DNA of 64,000 nt from Nitrospirota bacterium (GTDB taxonomy: Bacteria > Nitrospirota > Thermodesulfovibrionia > Thermodesulfovibrionales > UBA9159), in NCBI GenBank assembly GCA_023475105.1, contig JAMCWJ010000087.1, positions 21,245 to 85,244 of the forward strand, given 5' to 3'. Shown here one piece after another: positions 26,486 through 34,887 of this stretch; within the stretch, counting starts at the first letter, position 1; each line of letters begins with the position of its first letter. Both the position numbers and the translations under genes were made by a program. A model generated the notes under the pieces. The model saw only the letters and a list, made by a program, of their open reading frames with translations, had not been told where the DNA came from and ran no database searches.

Positions 26486-29281
26486 ATGCTAGAGAAACGC
26501 CTGAAGGACGCCGCCGCCTTCACTCCCGATCCCGAACGGGCGCTCAAAAACCTCCGTTCTTTTTCCGAAACGAATCGTGACCGCATCCCTGAACTTGAAT
26601 CCGCCCTGAGGGAGATCTCTCTGCTCTTCAGTTACAGTCAGTTCCTCGCGAATTTTTCGGTGTCCCATCCGGATATCCTCTTCGAGAACATCCGGAAGCT
26701 CCGCCTTCCGCTTCGGAAAGAGGAGCTCGCAAGGGCCCTGGCCGCTGAGATGCATAAAGCCTCCGGGGCGGAAAATGAAGCCGCCCTCGGCGCGCTGCGC
26801 GTTTTCAAAAAGACACTACTCCTGCTCCTCACCCTGAGGGACGTGCTCAACATAACCGATATCGTGGAGTCGATGTCGGAACTGAGCCTTCTTGCGGATG
26901 TCGTTCTGGAGGAAGCGGTAAGGCTGCTGCACGGCAGGATGAGAGGGATATACGGAGAACCGAAGGATGACGCCTTCGTGGTCGTCGCCCTTGGAAAACT
27001 CGGCGGCAATGAGCTGAACTTCAGTTCCGACATAGACCTCCTCTACGTATACGGGACAGAAGCGGGCGAAACGACCGGCGTCATGACTCCGGCGGGTACG
27101 GTGAAAAACAGGATCAGCAACCATGAGTTTTACTGCAAGCTCGGAGAGCAGCTGAACAGGTTTCTGTCACTGAATACCGAAGAGGGCTTTGCCTACAGGG
27201 TCGACCTGCGACTGAGGCCCGAGGGCCGGAAGGGGAGCCTCGCCATGTCGCTGCCCGCCTATGAAATGTACTACGAGTCCTGGGGCATGGCCTGGGAAAG
27301 GGCTGTTTTCCTGCGCGCCAGGCCCGTTGCGGGAGACGCACCTCTCGGCAAGTCCTTTCTCGAGATGATCAGGCCTTTCGTCTACAGGAAATATCTCGAT
27401 TTCAGCGCCATTGACGAGATTCGGCGGATGAAGACGAAAATCGATGCGGCCTTCAAGAAGGACGATATAAAAAGAGGCTACGGAGGGATCCGCGAGATAG
27501 AGTTTTTCCTCCAGGCGCTCCAGCTGATCTACGGGGGGAGGGAGCCCCTTCTCAGGGAGAGGAGCACCCTCATGGCGCTGCACCGCCTCCTCCAGAAAAA
27601 CCTGATCGGCCATGAAGACTATTCCATCCTGAACGGCAATTATCTCTTTCTGAGAAAGCTCGAGCACAGACTCCAGCAGCTCAATGACCTCCAGACCCAC
27701 TCGTTGCCGTCAGACAAGAATGAAGTCGGTGCGCTCGGCCGGAAAATGGGATTTCGTGACGGCTCGTTGTTCCTGGCCGAGCTTGAAAGCAGGAGGAAGG
27801 CGGTGAGGGGCATTTACGACTCCCTCTTCGTGGGGGAAGAAAAGAGGCCGGCTGCCGAGACCTCGATCTTCTTCACCGAAGACCTCTCCCCGGGCGAAGT
27901 CAGGGAACTGCTCTCCGCATACCGCCTCAGAGACGTCGAACGGGCTGCGAGAAATATCGCCCATCTGCGGGACGTCACGTCCTCCTTCCAGACCCTGCAC
28001 GGCAGGAGACTCCTCGGGGAAATACTCCCTTCCTTTCTCCTCGCGGCATTGAAGAGCAAGAACCCCGATGCAGCCCTCAACAACCTGCAGACCTTTGCCG
28101 CCCTTCTGGCCTCCGAGGAATCGTACCTCGACCTCTTCAGAAAGAACGAGGCGCTCATTCCGGCCCTCACCCGTATCTTTTCGCAGAGCGAGTACCTGAT
28201 GAAGAACATCATGAAGCGCTCCGAATATCTCGAACTGCTCGGACATGAATTGTTCTACGGAAAAACGCTGGCGTCCCAGAAAAAGGAATTACAGGCCATG
28301 CGCGCCTCGTCCGTCCCGCTGACGGATGCGATCAGGATCGTACGCCAGCGGGAGGAGATACGGCTCGGCGTCCTGTTCCTCGACGGGAAGACAGATGCAG
28401 TGGGACTCGTCAAGGGCCTGAGCAGGACGGCGGAAGCGGTCGTCTCCGTCTGTGTCGATGAGCTGAAGACGCAGGATTTTGCGGTCATAGGGATGGGCAA
28501 GGCAGGCGGCAGAGAGCTTACCTTCGACTCGGACCTCGATCTCGTATTTGTATGCGGGGGCAAATCGACACGGGACTGCATAAAAGCTGCGGAACGGCTC
28601 ATCCGCCTGCTCACGTCGTACACGAAGGACGGCGTCGCTTACCGGGTGGACGCCCGGCTCCGCCCCGACGGCACGAGGGGACCCCTCGTCTCGACCCTCG
28701 AAGCACTGCGCCGCTACTATTCGACCGCCGCCCACTTCTGGGAATTCCAGGCGCTTCTCAAGGCCAGGCCGCTCGGGGGAGACAAAGTGGCATGCCGTTC
28801 TTTTATCAGGATGAGGGAAGACATCCTCCGGGAAAAGGGCGGCCGGATATCGGCCGCCGACATTATGACAATGAGGGAAAGGATAGAGAAGGAGCTTTCG
28901 AAGGAAAAACAAGGATACGACATAAAACTCGGACCGGGAGGGATAGAGGAGCTTGAATTCGTCGTCCAGTATCTCCAGCTCGCGCGCGTCCGTGGGCGGG
29001 CCGGGCTTCTCGTACAGGGTACGCTCGATGGGATAAGGAGACTCTCGGCCGGTGGCGTGGTCGAACGGCAGAGGGCATCCCGCATGAGAGACGCTTACCT
29101 CTTTTACAGGACGCTCGAAAGCTTCCTGAGACTGAAGGGGGCGCCGGTGCTGGGAAAAACGGATGTCGCCCTGAGCGACGCAGCGGAATTCATGGGATTT
29201 CCCGACAGCGGAACGTTCGTGCGTTCCCTGGAGGAGGAAAGGACTTTTGTGAGGAAGGTCTTCGAGGACTATCTGCGCTGA
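26486..29281 (+). CDS. glnE: Bifunctional glutamine synthetase adenylyltransferase/deadenylase
   Basis: A 931-residue enzyme that adenylylates glutamine synthetase (switching it off) or removes AMP according to PII and glutamine state. Two nucleotidyltransferase domains are visible. The N-terminal deadenylating one has LGKLGGNELNFSSDIDLLY at about 169-187, and the C-terminal adenylylating one has MGKAGGRELTFDSDLDLVF near 669. Each carries the GS/DxD metal ligands. RVDLRLRPEGRKGSLA and RVDARLRPDGTRGPLV are the matching conserved loops, and GGIREIEFFLQALQL and GGIEELEFVVQYLQL the helical parts. Length fits the family (about 940). It follows the permease genes closely; no glnA or glnB is in the window. 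Confidence 0.96.
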   Translation: MLEKRLKDAAAFTPDPERALKNLRSFSETNRDRIPELESALREISLLFSYSQFLANFSVSHPDILFENIRKLRLPLRKEELARALAAEMHKASGAENEAALGALRVFKKTLLLLLTLRDVLNITDIVESMSELSLLADVVLEEAVRLLHGRMRGIYGEPKDDAFVVVALGKLGGNELNFSSDIDLLYVYGTEAGETTGVMTPAGTVKNRISNHEFYCKLGEQLNRFLSLNTEEGFAYRVDLRLRPEGRKGSLAMSLPAYEMYYESWGMAWERAVFLRARPVAGDAPLGKSFLEMIRPFVYRKYLDFSAIDEIRRMKTKIDAAFKKDDIKRGYGGIREIEFFLQALQLIYGGREPLLRERSTLMALHRLLQKNLIGHEDYSILNGNYLFLRKLEHRLQQLNDLQTHSLPSDKNEVGALGRKMGFRDGSLFLAELESRRKAVRGIYDSLFVGEEKRPAAETSIFFTEDLSPGEVRELLSAYRLRDVERAARNIAHLRDVTSSFQTLHGRRLLGEILPSFLLAALKSKNPDAALNNLQTFAALLASEESYLDLFRKNEALIPALTRIFSQSEYLMKNIMKRSEYLELLGHELFYGKTLASQKKELQAMRASSVPLTDAIRIVRQREEIRLGVLFLDGKTDAVGLVKGLSRTAEAVVSVCVDELKTQDFAVIGMGKAGGRELTFDSDLDLVFVCGGKSTRDCIKAAERLIRLLTSYTKDGVAYRVDARLRPDGTRGPLVSTLEALRRYYSTAAHFWEFQALLKARPLGGDKVACRSFIRMREDILREKGGRISAADIMTMRERIEKELSKEKQGYDIKLGPGGIEELEFVVQYLQLARVRGRAGLLVQGTLDGIRRLSAGGVVERQRASRMRDAYLFYRTLESFLRLKGAPVLGKTDVALSDAAEFMGFPDSGTFVRSLEEERTFVRKVFEDYLR

Positions 29282-29302
29282 GTATTTCTGCAGCGGCGGA
29301 TG

Positions 29303-29311
29303 TGATATACT
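29303..29311 (+). promoter_or_regulatory. Extended -10 promoter ahead of the pterin-binding gene
   Basis: TGATATACT combines a TGN extension with TATACT. It lies about 70 nt ahead of the ATG at 29379, leaving a conventional leader with a Shine-Dalgarno sequence. No strong -35. Confidence 0.45.
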
Positions 29312-29378
29312 TTTTACGAATGGGGAGCACGACTGAAACCGGAACTTTATGGACATCAGCCTTGCAAGGAGGCACCAT

Positions 29379-30173
29379 ATGAAAGTCATAGCGCAGAACC
29401 TCAACACCAGGAACAGGGCGTTCATGGAGGCGTTGCAGAAGCATGACAAGGAGACCATTGCGCGCCTGGCAGGGGAGCTAGCCGGGGCGGGCGCCGAACT
29501 GATCAGCATACAGTGCTCCCTGGACGGGGCCGGCGACGTGAAAATATTGCCCATGGCGGTGGAAGCGGTAACTGAGGCAACGGACGCGGGGATCTGTCTC
29601 GATTCGAGAAATGTCGCCGCCGTCGAAGCAGCGCTCCCTCTCTGCAAACAGCCCCCCCTCATCAATTTCATCTCCGCCGCCGAACCGGAGAATGCCGAGG
29701 GGCTTATGGAACTTGCAGGCGTTTCACGGGCGTCACTGGTGCTGCGCGCTTCGCGTGCGACCGTGCCGACGACGCTCGAGGCAAAGCTCCAGATCATCGA
29801 GGACCTGATTGAAATGGCCAACGCCTCCGATATTCCGAACGAGAGACTCTATGTCGACCCTTCCGTAGTGCATATCGGGAGGGGCATGGGGCAGAGCCAT
29901 GTTGTGAGCTGCCATGAATGTATCCATGTGATGAATGAGATGGTCGAACCCCCCATACACACGGTCGTATGGATATCGAACATATCGATGGCCCTCGCGA
30001 AGCCCCTGAAGAACGATCTGGACGCGGCATTCCTTGTGTATCTGGCCGGGGCGGAACTCGACGCAGCGATGGTAAATGTCCTCGACCCCGCGATACAGAA
30101 AGCGCTCTACCTGATAAAATCCTTCAGGGACGAGATCGTCTTCACCCCTGCCGACATGGCCAGATGGGTTTGA
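29379..30173 (+). CDS. Pterin-binding (DHPS/AcsE-like) TIM-barrel protein
   Basis: The 264-residue product resembles the pterin-binding methyltransferase family that includes AcsE (methyltetrahydrofolate:corrinoid iron-sulfur protein methyltransferase) and the MetH folate domain. ICLDSRNVAAVEAAL, PPLINFISAAE, ERLYVDPSVVHIG and LAGAELDAAMVNVLDPAI correspond to the strand-end motifs of that barrel. NxxN/DxxN pterin contacts fit, but I cannot confirm each. AAGGAGG precedes the ATG at 29379, which I prefer to the ATG at 29349. A fumarase-type gene follows after 13 nt. It could serve a corrinoid protein or be a divergent DHPS-fold enzyme. Confidence 0.75.
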   Translation: MKVIAQNLNTRNRAFMEALQKHDKETIARLAGELAGAGAELISIQCSLDGAGDVKILPMAVEAVTEATDAGICLDSRNVAAVEAALPLCKQPPLINFISAAEPENAEGLMELAGVSRASLVLRASRATVPTTLEAKLQIIEDLIEMANASDIPNERLYVDPSVVHIGRGMGQSHVVSCHECIHVMNEMVEPPIHTVVWISNISMALAKPLKNDLDAAFLVYLAGAELDAAMVNVLDPAIQKALYLIKSFRDEIVFTPADMARWV

Positions 30174-30186
30174 GGGAGGGCATTCC

Positions 30187-31029
30187 GTGCTGAAACTGCG
30201 CGACGGCATCGTGGAACTCTATAAAAAGGTCTCGACCTCCATCCCTCCGGATGTGGAAGGAGCGCTGAAGAGCGCCCTCCCGAACGAGGAAGACCCGGGA
30301 GCCAGAGACTCCCTCTCGGAGATACTCGGCGCGATCCAGAGATCGAGACAGGGGATCAGGCCTGCCTGTATCGATACGGGCATTCCGATTTTCAGGGTGA
30401 AGGTCCCCCGGGGCCTGAGCCACACAGAGATACGAAATACCATACGTGAATCGACCGCGATCGCCACCCGCAAGGTGCCGCTCGGTCCGAGCGCAGTGGA
30501 TATCCTGACGGGCGAGAACTCCGGGGATAACACCGGCATCGGATTTCCCCTGGTCTATCTCGATGAGGCCCCCGATGACACCCTCACCGTCGACCTTATG
30601 CTCAGGGGCGGGGATTGCGAAAACTACGGCCGGATTTACAGCCTTCCCGATGAGACCCTCGATGCCGGGCGTGACTTCTCCGGGGTCGAAAAGTGCGTGC
30701 TCGACTGCGTAACAAAGGCGCGGGGAAAAGGCTGTCCGCCCTATACGGTCGGCATCGGCATAGGCGCCACCCAGGCCCAGGTTCCCGCGCTCGGAGTTCT
30801 CCAGCTTTTCAGGAGGATATCGGATGAGAACGAGTATCAGGTCCTGGGGGAACTCGAACGGACGCTCCTCGCGAAAATAAACGAACTCGGAACGGGTCCG
30901 ATGGGCCGCGGAGGCAAAACAACCGCCGTCGGAGTCAAGATCGGCATTACGCACAGGCATCCGGAATCATATCTTGTGAGTGTTTCCCTGGCCTGCTGGG
31001 CGAACAGGAGAGGCAGGCTTGTCTGGTAG
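30187..31029 (+). CDS. Class I fumarate hydratase/tartrate dehydratase alpha subunit
   Basis: A 280-residue Fe-S hydro-lyase alpha subunit. Three cysteines sit where this family binds its [4Fe-4S] cluster: RPACIDTG (about 59-66), GGDCENYG (about 140) and GKGCPPYTVGIGIG (about 180-193). GPMGRGGKTTAVGVKI is the conserved C-terminal motif. It would hydrate fumarate to malate with a beta subunit, which is not adjacent. Translation starts at GTG (30187) behind GGAGGG. The gene is probably cotranscribed with the pterin-binding gene. With no beta subunit near, FumA, TtdA and other family members cannot be told apart. Confidence 0.88.
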   Translation: MLKLRDGIVELYKKVSTSIPPDVEGALKSALPNEEDPGARDSLSEILGAIQRSRQGIRPACIDTGIPIFRVKVPRGLSHTEIRNTIRESTAIATRKVPLGPSAVDILTGENSGDNTGIGFPLVYLDEAPDDTLTVDLMLRGGDCENYGRIYSLPDETLDAGRDFSGVEKCVLDCVTKARGKGCPPYTVGIGIGATQAQVPALGVLQLFRRISDENEYQVLGELERTLLAKINELGTGPMGRGGKTTAVGVKIGITHRHPESYLVSVSLACWANRRGRLVW

Positions 31030-31259
31030 AGACGGGATGCGACGTGTCGTTCATGAGTTTTCGGCTGGACAGAGTCCCCGTGCTCATTCTCGCTCCGCTC
31101 CGAGGCTTTTGCCTCTTTATTTTTGATGGACAGACTGTAGGACTATCGGCAAAAGAAACCGCCCGGAGTCTCTGTCCCGCCTCATGCAGATATCCGAGTC
31201 CGGAACTTATCTTAGGATTCCATTTCGCAACATCGGACCTTCTTCTGTCACACCTCCGT

Positions 31260-31288
31260 TTGACTGACGCTGCCTCAGGTGCTACGCT
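31260..31288 (+). promoter_or_regulatory. Promoter of the archease gene (leaderless)
   Basis: TTGACT (31260-31265) and TACGCT (31283-31288) are exactly 17 nt apart. The predicted start of transcription falls on the archease ATG (31295). The 230 nt before it show no gene. Confidence 0.6.
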
Positions 31289-31294
31289 GTAACT

Positions 31295-31747
31295 ATGGAG
31301 GCCTTCGAGTTCATCGATATCTCGGGCGACGCGGGAATAAGGGCATACGGGGAGACCCTTGAGGACCTCTTCGCGAACGCCGCCCTCGGGATGTACAGCC
31401 TGATCACCGACGCCGAAAACATAAGGGAGCAGCGGGAAATCACCTTCGACCTCAGGAGCCACTCCCTCGACGGGCTCCTCGTGGCCTTCCTGAACGAGCT
31501 GATATTTCATTTCGACGCTTACGGCTTTCTCGGCAAGAAGATCCTGATCGCAGGGATTGCCCTCCCTTCAGGGGCGCAAGGGACGAAACAGGACGGAGAC
31601 TGCGGGCTGAAAGCTGCGGTATCAGGCGAAGACTTCGATGCCGGGCGGCACGAGAAGAGGCTGCTCATCAAGGCGGCTACGTACCATCAGCTCAGGATAG
31701 AGAAGAAAGAAGGGATATGGAGGGCAGAGGTGATCTTCGATATTTGA
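31295..31747 (+). CDS. Archease, activator of the RtcB RNA ligase
   Basis: A 150-residue protein of the archease family. FEFIDISGDAGIRAYGETLEDLFANAALGMYSLITD is the N-terminal signature (usual form FxxxDHTADxGI), LDGLLVAFLNELIFHFDAYGFL the central one, and the C-terminus reads LLIKAATYHQLRIEKKEGIWRAEVIFDI, where KAxTYHxLxI and WRAxVxFDI are diagnostic. Archease speeds guanylylation of RtcB and allows multiple turnovers. Here HTA of the N-terminal motif is replaced by ISG, so metal binding may differ. rtcB follows 228 nt downstream on the same strand, as in many archaea and bacteria. Confidence 0.93.
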   Translation: MEAFEFIDISGDAGIRAYGETLEDLFANAALGMYSLITDAENIREQREITFDLRSHSLDGLLVAFLNELIFHFDAYGFLGKKILIAGIALPSGAQGTKQDGDCGLKAAVSGEDFDAGRHEKRLLIKAATYHQLRIEKKEGIWRAEVIFDI

Positions 31748-31802
31748 ACTCGGCAGGGACGTCTTGCCACGTTTTTTGGGTTATGTTTCGGGTATCTTTA
31801 GC

Positions 31803-31922
31803 CGTCGTTCCCGTGCAGACGGGAATCCACCCCTTTAATTCCCCCCTTGCCAAGGGGGGAATTAAAGGGGGGTCTGGATCCCCGGATCAAGCCTGCCTGC
31901 CGGCAGGCAGGCCCGAGGATGA
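31803..31922. repeat. Compound palindromic intergenic repeat
   Basis: Between archease and rtcB lie nested inverted repeats: CGTTCCCGTG...CACGG-type ends, a long palindrome centred near 31849 (arms CCTTTAATTCCCCCCTT/AAGGGGGGAATTAAAGG) and a 22-bp perfect palindrome at 31891-31912 (GCCTGCCTGCC plus its complement). A decayed relative with the same GGGAATCCA...CCCTTT...AATTCCCC order lies at 42000-42046. Confidence 0.75.
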
Positions 31923-31975
31923 CAACTTCCTGCCTTATGAACAGACACAATGTAGTAGGTGAAGGAGGTGTTCTG

Positions 31976-33421
31976 ATGGCTTCCGAGAAGTTGAGAAGAA
32001 TCGACGCTACGAAGATTGAGATATCCCCGGAGTACAAGCCGGGCATGAGGGTGAGGGGAATGATCTACGTGGATGAAACCCTCGAAAAGACCCTCGAGAA
32101 ACAATGCATCGAACAGGTTGCGAATGTGGCGACTCTTCCGGGGATCGTGAAGGCGTCTCTGGCGATGCCGGACATCCACATGGGGTACGGATTTGCGATC
32201 GGCGGCGTCGCGGCCTTTGACCTGAAGGAAGGCGTCATTTCCCCCGGCGGAGTGGGATACGACATAAACTGAGGGGTCCGCCTCCTCAGGAGCAACCTCA
32301 CAAGAGAAGAGGTTTCTCCGAGGATCAGGGACCTCGTCGGGGTCCTCTACAATGCGATACCTTCCGGAGTCGGTTCAAAGGGAACGATCCGTCTCGGCCC
32401 TGAAGAAGAGAGAAAACTCTTGCTGAAAGGCGCCGGGTGGGCCGTGGAGCAGGGATACGGGCAGGCCGCCGACCTCGAACATATCGAATCGGGGGGCCGG
32501 ATCGACGGAGCGGATCCGGAGCTTATAAGTCAGAAGGCTTACGAGCGGGGGAGGGCCCAGCAGGGGACCCTCGGCTCAGGCAATCATTTTCTCGAGGTCC
32601 AGTATGTGGATGAGATATACGACGAGAACGCCGCTCACGCATTGGGGCTGTTCAGAAACCAGATGACGGTCATGATCCACACAGGTTCGCGGGGGTTCGG
32701 CCACCAGGTGTGCACGGATTTCCTCGAAGTGATGGCGAGGGCCGTAGGCAAATACGGCATCGACCTCCCCGACAAGGAACTCGCCTGCACTCCTTACGAA
32801 AGCCCCGAGGCAAGAGACTACCTTGCCGCGATGAGGGCCGCAGCCAATTACGCCTGGGCGAACAGGCAATGCATCATGCACTGGGCGAGGGAGGTCTTCC
32901 TGAAGGTCTTCACCGCCACGCCCGCGGCGCTCGGCATGGGACTTGTGTACGACGTTGCCCACAACATCGCAAAAGTGGAAGAGCACACGGTCAACGGGAA
33001 AAGGATGAAGCTTGTCGTCCACCGGAAGGGAGCGACACGCGCCTTCCCCCCGGGGCATCCCGAGCTGCCTGAGAAGTACAGGAAAATAGGTCAGCCTGTG
33101 CTGATACCGGGGGACATGGGAAGGGCGTCCTTCGTCCTGATCGGGACCGAGAATGCGATGGAGGAGACTTTCGGCTCGACCTGCCACGGCGCGGGAAGGG
33201 TGATGTCGAGGCACCAGGCGATACGCCAGGCAAAGGGCCGGGCGATCCGGCGCGAACTGGAAGACAGGGGCATAATCGTCAGGTCCGCAGGGAGGGAGAC
33301 CCTGGCGGAGGAGATGTCGGAGGCTTACAAGGACATAGCGAACGTCGTCGACGTGGTCCACGCGGCAGGGATATCGAAGAAAGTGGCGAGGCTCAGGCCG
33401 ATGGGGGTGATAAAGGGGTAA
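31976..33421 (+). CDS. rtcB: RtcB RNA 3'-P/5'-OH ligase with in-frame UGA at the metal-binding cysteine (probable selenoprotein)
   Basis: RtcB seals RNA ends carrying 2',3'-cyclic phosphate or 3'-phosphate with 5'-OH, using GTP and Mn2+. The frame opens at ATG 31976 behind AAGGAGGTG and reads to TAA 33419-33421, 481 codons, the normal family length. It is interrupted only by TGA at 32270-32272 (codon 99). The context is [16 protein letters not shown]; family members have GYDINCG, whose Asp and Cys bind the catalytic metal. After the UGA all other active-site elements follow in frame: [23 protein letters not shown] (guanylylated His region follows in [11 protein letters not shown]). There is no sign of decay. 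Reading the UGA as selenocysteine gives a complete enzyme; otherwise the product is a 98-residue fragment. No selenocysteine machinery genes are in the window, and a sequencing error remains possible. Confidence 0.85.
32304..32318 (+). promoter_or_regulatory. Candidate SECIS hairpin after the rtcB UGA
   Basis: GAGAA and TTCTC pair over a GAGGT loop. The loop begins 36 nt after the UGA and has G first, which agrees with the loose rules for bacterial SECIS elements as I remember them. A second structure is closer: TGAGG (32270-32274, including the UGA) pairs with CCTCA (32296-32300) around a CTCC-TCA-GGAG hairpin. Neither is strong; folding and comparison would be decisive. Confidence 0.35.
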
Positions 33422-34192
33422 TTACTTCTTTCTCTCCGACGCTATGATTACCTCAAAACCGTACTCCGCCTGACCGCCATGGCCGTCCGAGACAGAGACG
33501 GTCACGGGGGCCTTGCCTTCGAACTTCCCGGGAACGTTCCAGCGAATCAGCCCTGTAGCCGGGTCCACCGCCATACCGGCCGGCGCCCCTTTGAGGGCAT
33601 AGGTGAGCGCGTCTCCGTCGCGGTCCGAGGCCTTGATCTGAAAGCTCCAGACCTGCCCCTCGAAATGCTGCTCCCTGTGCTCGATAATTTTGGGCGGGGT
33701 ATTGGTAACGGTGGTTGTGAGCGTTTTCGACGGGCCGAGTTCCTTCTCGTCGAACGGCGTAATCTTCACTGAGATCTTGTCGCCCCGTTTAAAACCGCTC
33801 ACGCTGTCGCCCTCTCCCGTAGGCTCGCCGTTTATCGTCCATTCATATTTAAAGGCTCCGTCTCCTTCCGTGCTCCCTCCCTCTGCCACGACCTTCAGCA
33901 CGTCTTCGCCCTTCACGTTCTGAAACTGAAGCTTCGCCTTTCTTACGACCCGCGGTTTGCCGCCGAATACTACGACAGGACCCTTTTGTTCCCTCTCTTC
34001 TTCCCCGGCCAGAGGCGTCGTCGCCTCCTCGGGTCCGGTCCCCGGCTGCTCCTTCACAGCGGAAGCATTTTTCTGCAGGTCAGGGGCATCGGAAACCGGC
34101 TGTTTCTCGGAACTGCAAGAAAAAACGAAGCAGAGGAGACAAAGAAAGACAAAAAAAAGTCCCCTCCTCGCTGTCGGAGACTCAATAGGCAT
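33422..34192 (-). CDS. Lipoprotein with cadherin/He-PIG-like repeats, last gene of pilin operon 1
   Basis: A 256-residue predicted lipoprotein. The signal peptide ends VFSC (lipobox Cys26). A low-complexity Pro/Glu/Thr/Ala-rich linker follows, then about 200 residues of beta-sandwich type repeats: KAKLQFQNVKGEDVLKVVAEG, YEWTINGEPTGEGDSV, and ASDRDGDALTYALKGAPAGM with DPATGLIRWNVP, the He-PIG/cadherin-like motif. The ATG at 34192 overlaps the pilX-like stop by 11 nt; a longer start at 34219 is less likely. It may be an outer-membrane or surface partner of the pilus tip complex. There is no equivalent in the second operon. Confidence 0.8.
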   Translation of the reverse strand: MPIESPTARRGLFFVFLCLLCFVFSCSSEKQPVSDAPDLQKNASAVKEQPGTGPEEATTPLAGEEEREQKGPVVVFGGKPRVVRKAKLQFQNVKGEDVLKVVAEGGSTEGDGAFKYEWTINGEPTGEGDSVSGFKRGDKISVKITPFDEKELGPSKTLTTTVTNTPPKIIEHREQHFEGQVWSFQIKASDRDGDALTYALKGAPAGMAVDPATGLIRWNVPGKFEGKAPVTVSVSDGHGGQAEYGFEVIIASERKK

Positions 34193-34880
34193 AAAGGACC
34201 GAGAAATTCGCCCGTTCATCGGGATTATCTTTCCGTTCGCTCTGGACCTCTAATCTGTACAGATACGCTTCGGGTGCGGGGCTGACCAACCCTGAGCCGG
34301 CCTCGACCACACCCATGCCCTGCAGCGCCAGTCCACCCGTATCGGTATTGCCGGCCACGGTGTCGACGATCTTCACAAAAACGTTGAAGGACGGAGCCGG
34401 CGCGACCCCGGAAAGCTCGAAGGACCAGTCGGAGATAACGGTTCCATCGGGTTTCTTCAATTCCAGGGATTTACTGTCGGCCCCGCAGTTTGTCCAGTAG
34501 TCCGTTGTTGTACCCGACTGGGTGACGATACGGGTAACGACAAGTTTGTCTCTCAAGCAGGCCGCACTGGTTGTTGCTGAGCGAAGGGCGAGCGAGATCA
34601 GAGAATAATCGTTCTGAAGCGATGAGATGGACGTCGTCAAAGGAGTCAAATCGGGATAGTAGGTAGTAGCAGGCAATGTTCTTGCAATAATCTCTTTTGT
34701 CATAAACTCCACCCCGCCCCCTGCCGCCTCGTGAGCGGTCTGGTACCGTTTCTGGAAACCCGAGAGCATCGAACCCTGGGTCGCCAGGAAAACCAGGGCC
34801 GAGACAATCGCAAGCGCAATGACGGCAAGGACCAAAGCCATCACCAGCGCCACGCCTCTTTCATTAGCTGAGTATCTCAT
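34182..34880 (-). CDS. pilX: PilX-like minor pilin, operon 1
   Basis: A 232-residue type IV pilus-associated protein. RGVALVMALVLAVIALAIVSALVFLATQG at about 8-36 is the single hydrophobic N-terminal helix in the PilX form (no F1/E5 signature). MLSGFQKRYQTAHEAAGGGVEFM continues the helix, and the globular part has a Cys pair (AACLRD, TNCGAD) that may form a disulfide. It lies 7 nt after the pilW-like stop. Minor pilins PilV-PilW-PilX-FimT form a complex with PilY1 that primes pilus assembly. Confidence 0.85.
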   Translation of the reverse strand: MRYSANERGVALVMALVLAVIALAIVSALVFLATQGSMLSGFQKRYQTAHEAAGGGVEFMTKEIIARTLPATTYYPDLTPLTTSISSLQNDYSLISLALRSATTSAACLRDKLVVTRIVTQSGTTTDYWTNCGADSKSLELKKPDGTVISDWSFELSGVAPAPSFNVFVKIVDTVAGNTDTGGLALQGMGVVEAGSGLVSPAPEAYLYRLEVQSERKDNPDERANFSVLYAY

Positions 34881-34887
34881 TTTCCTC

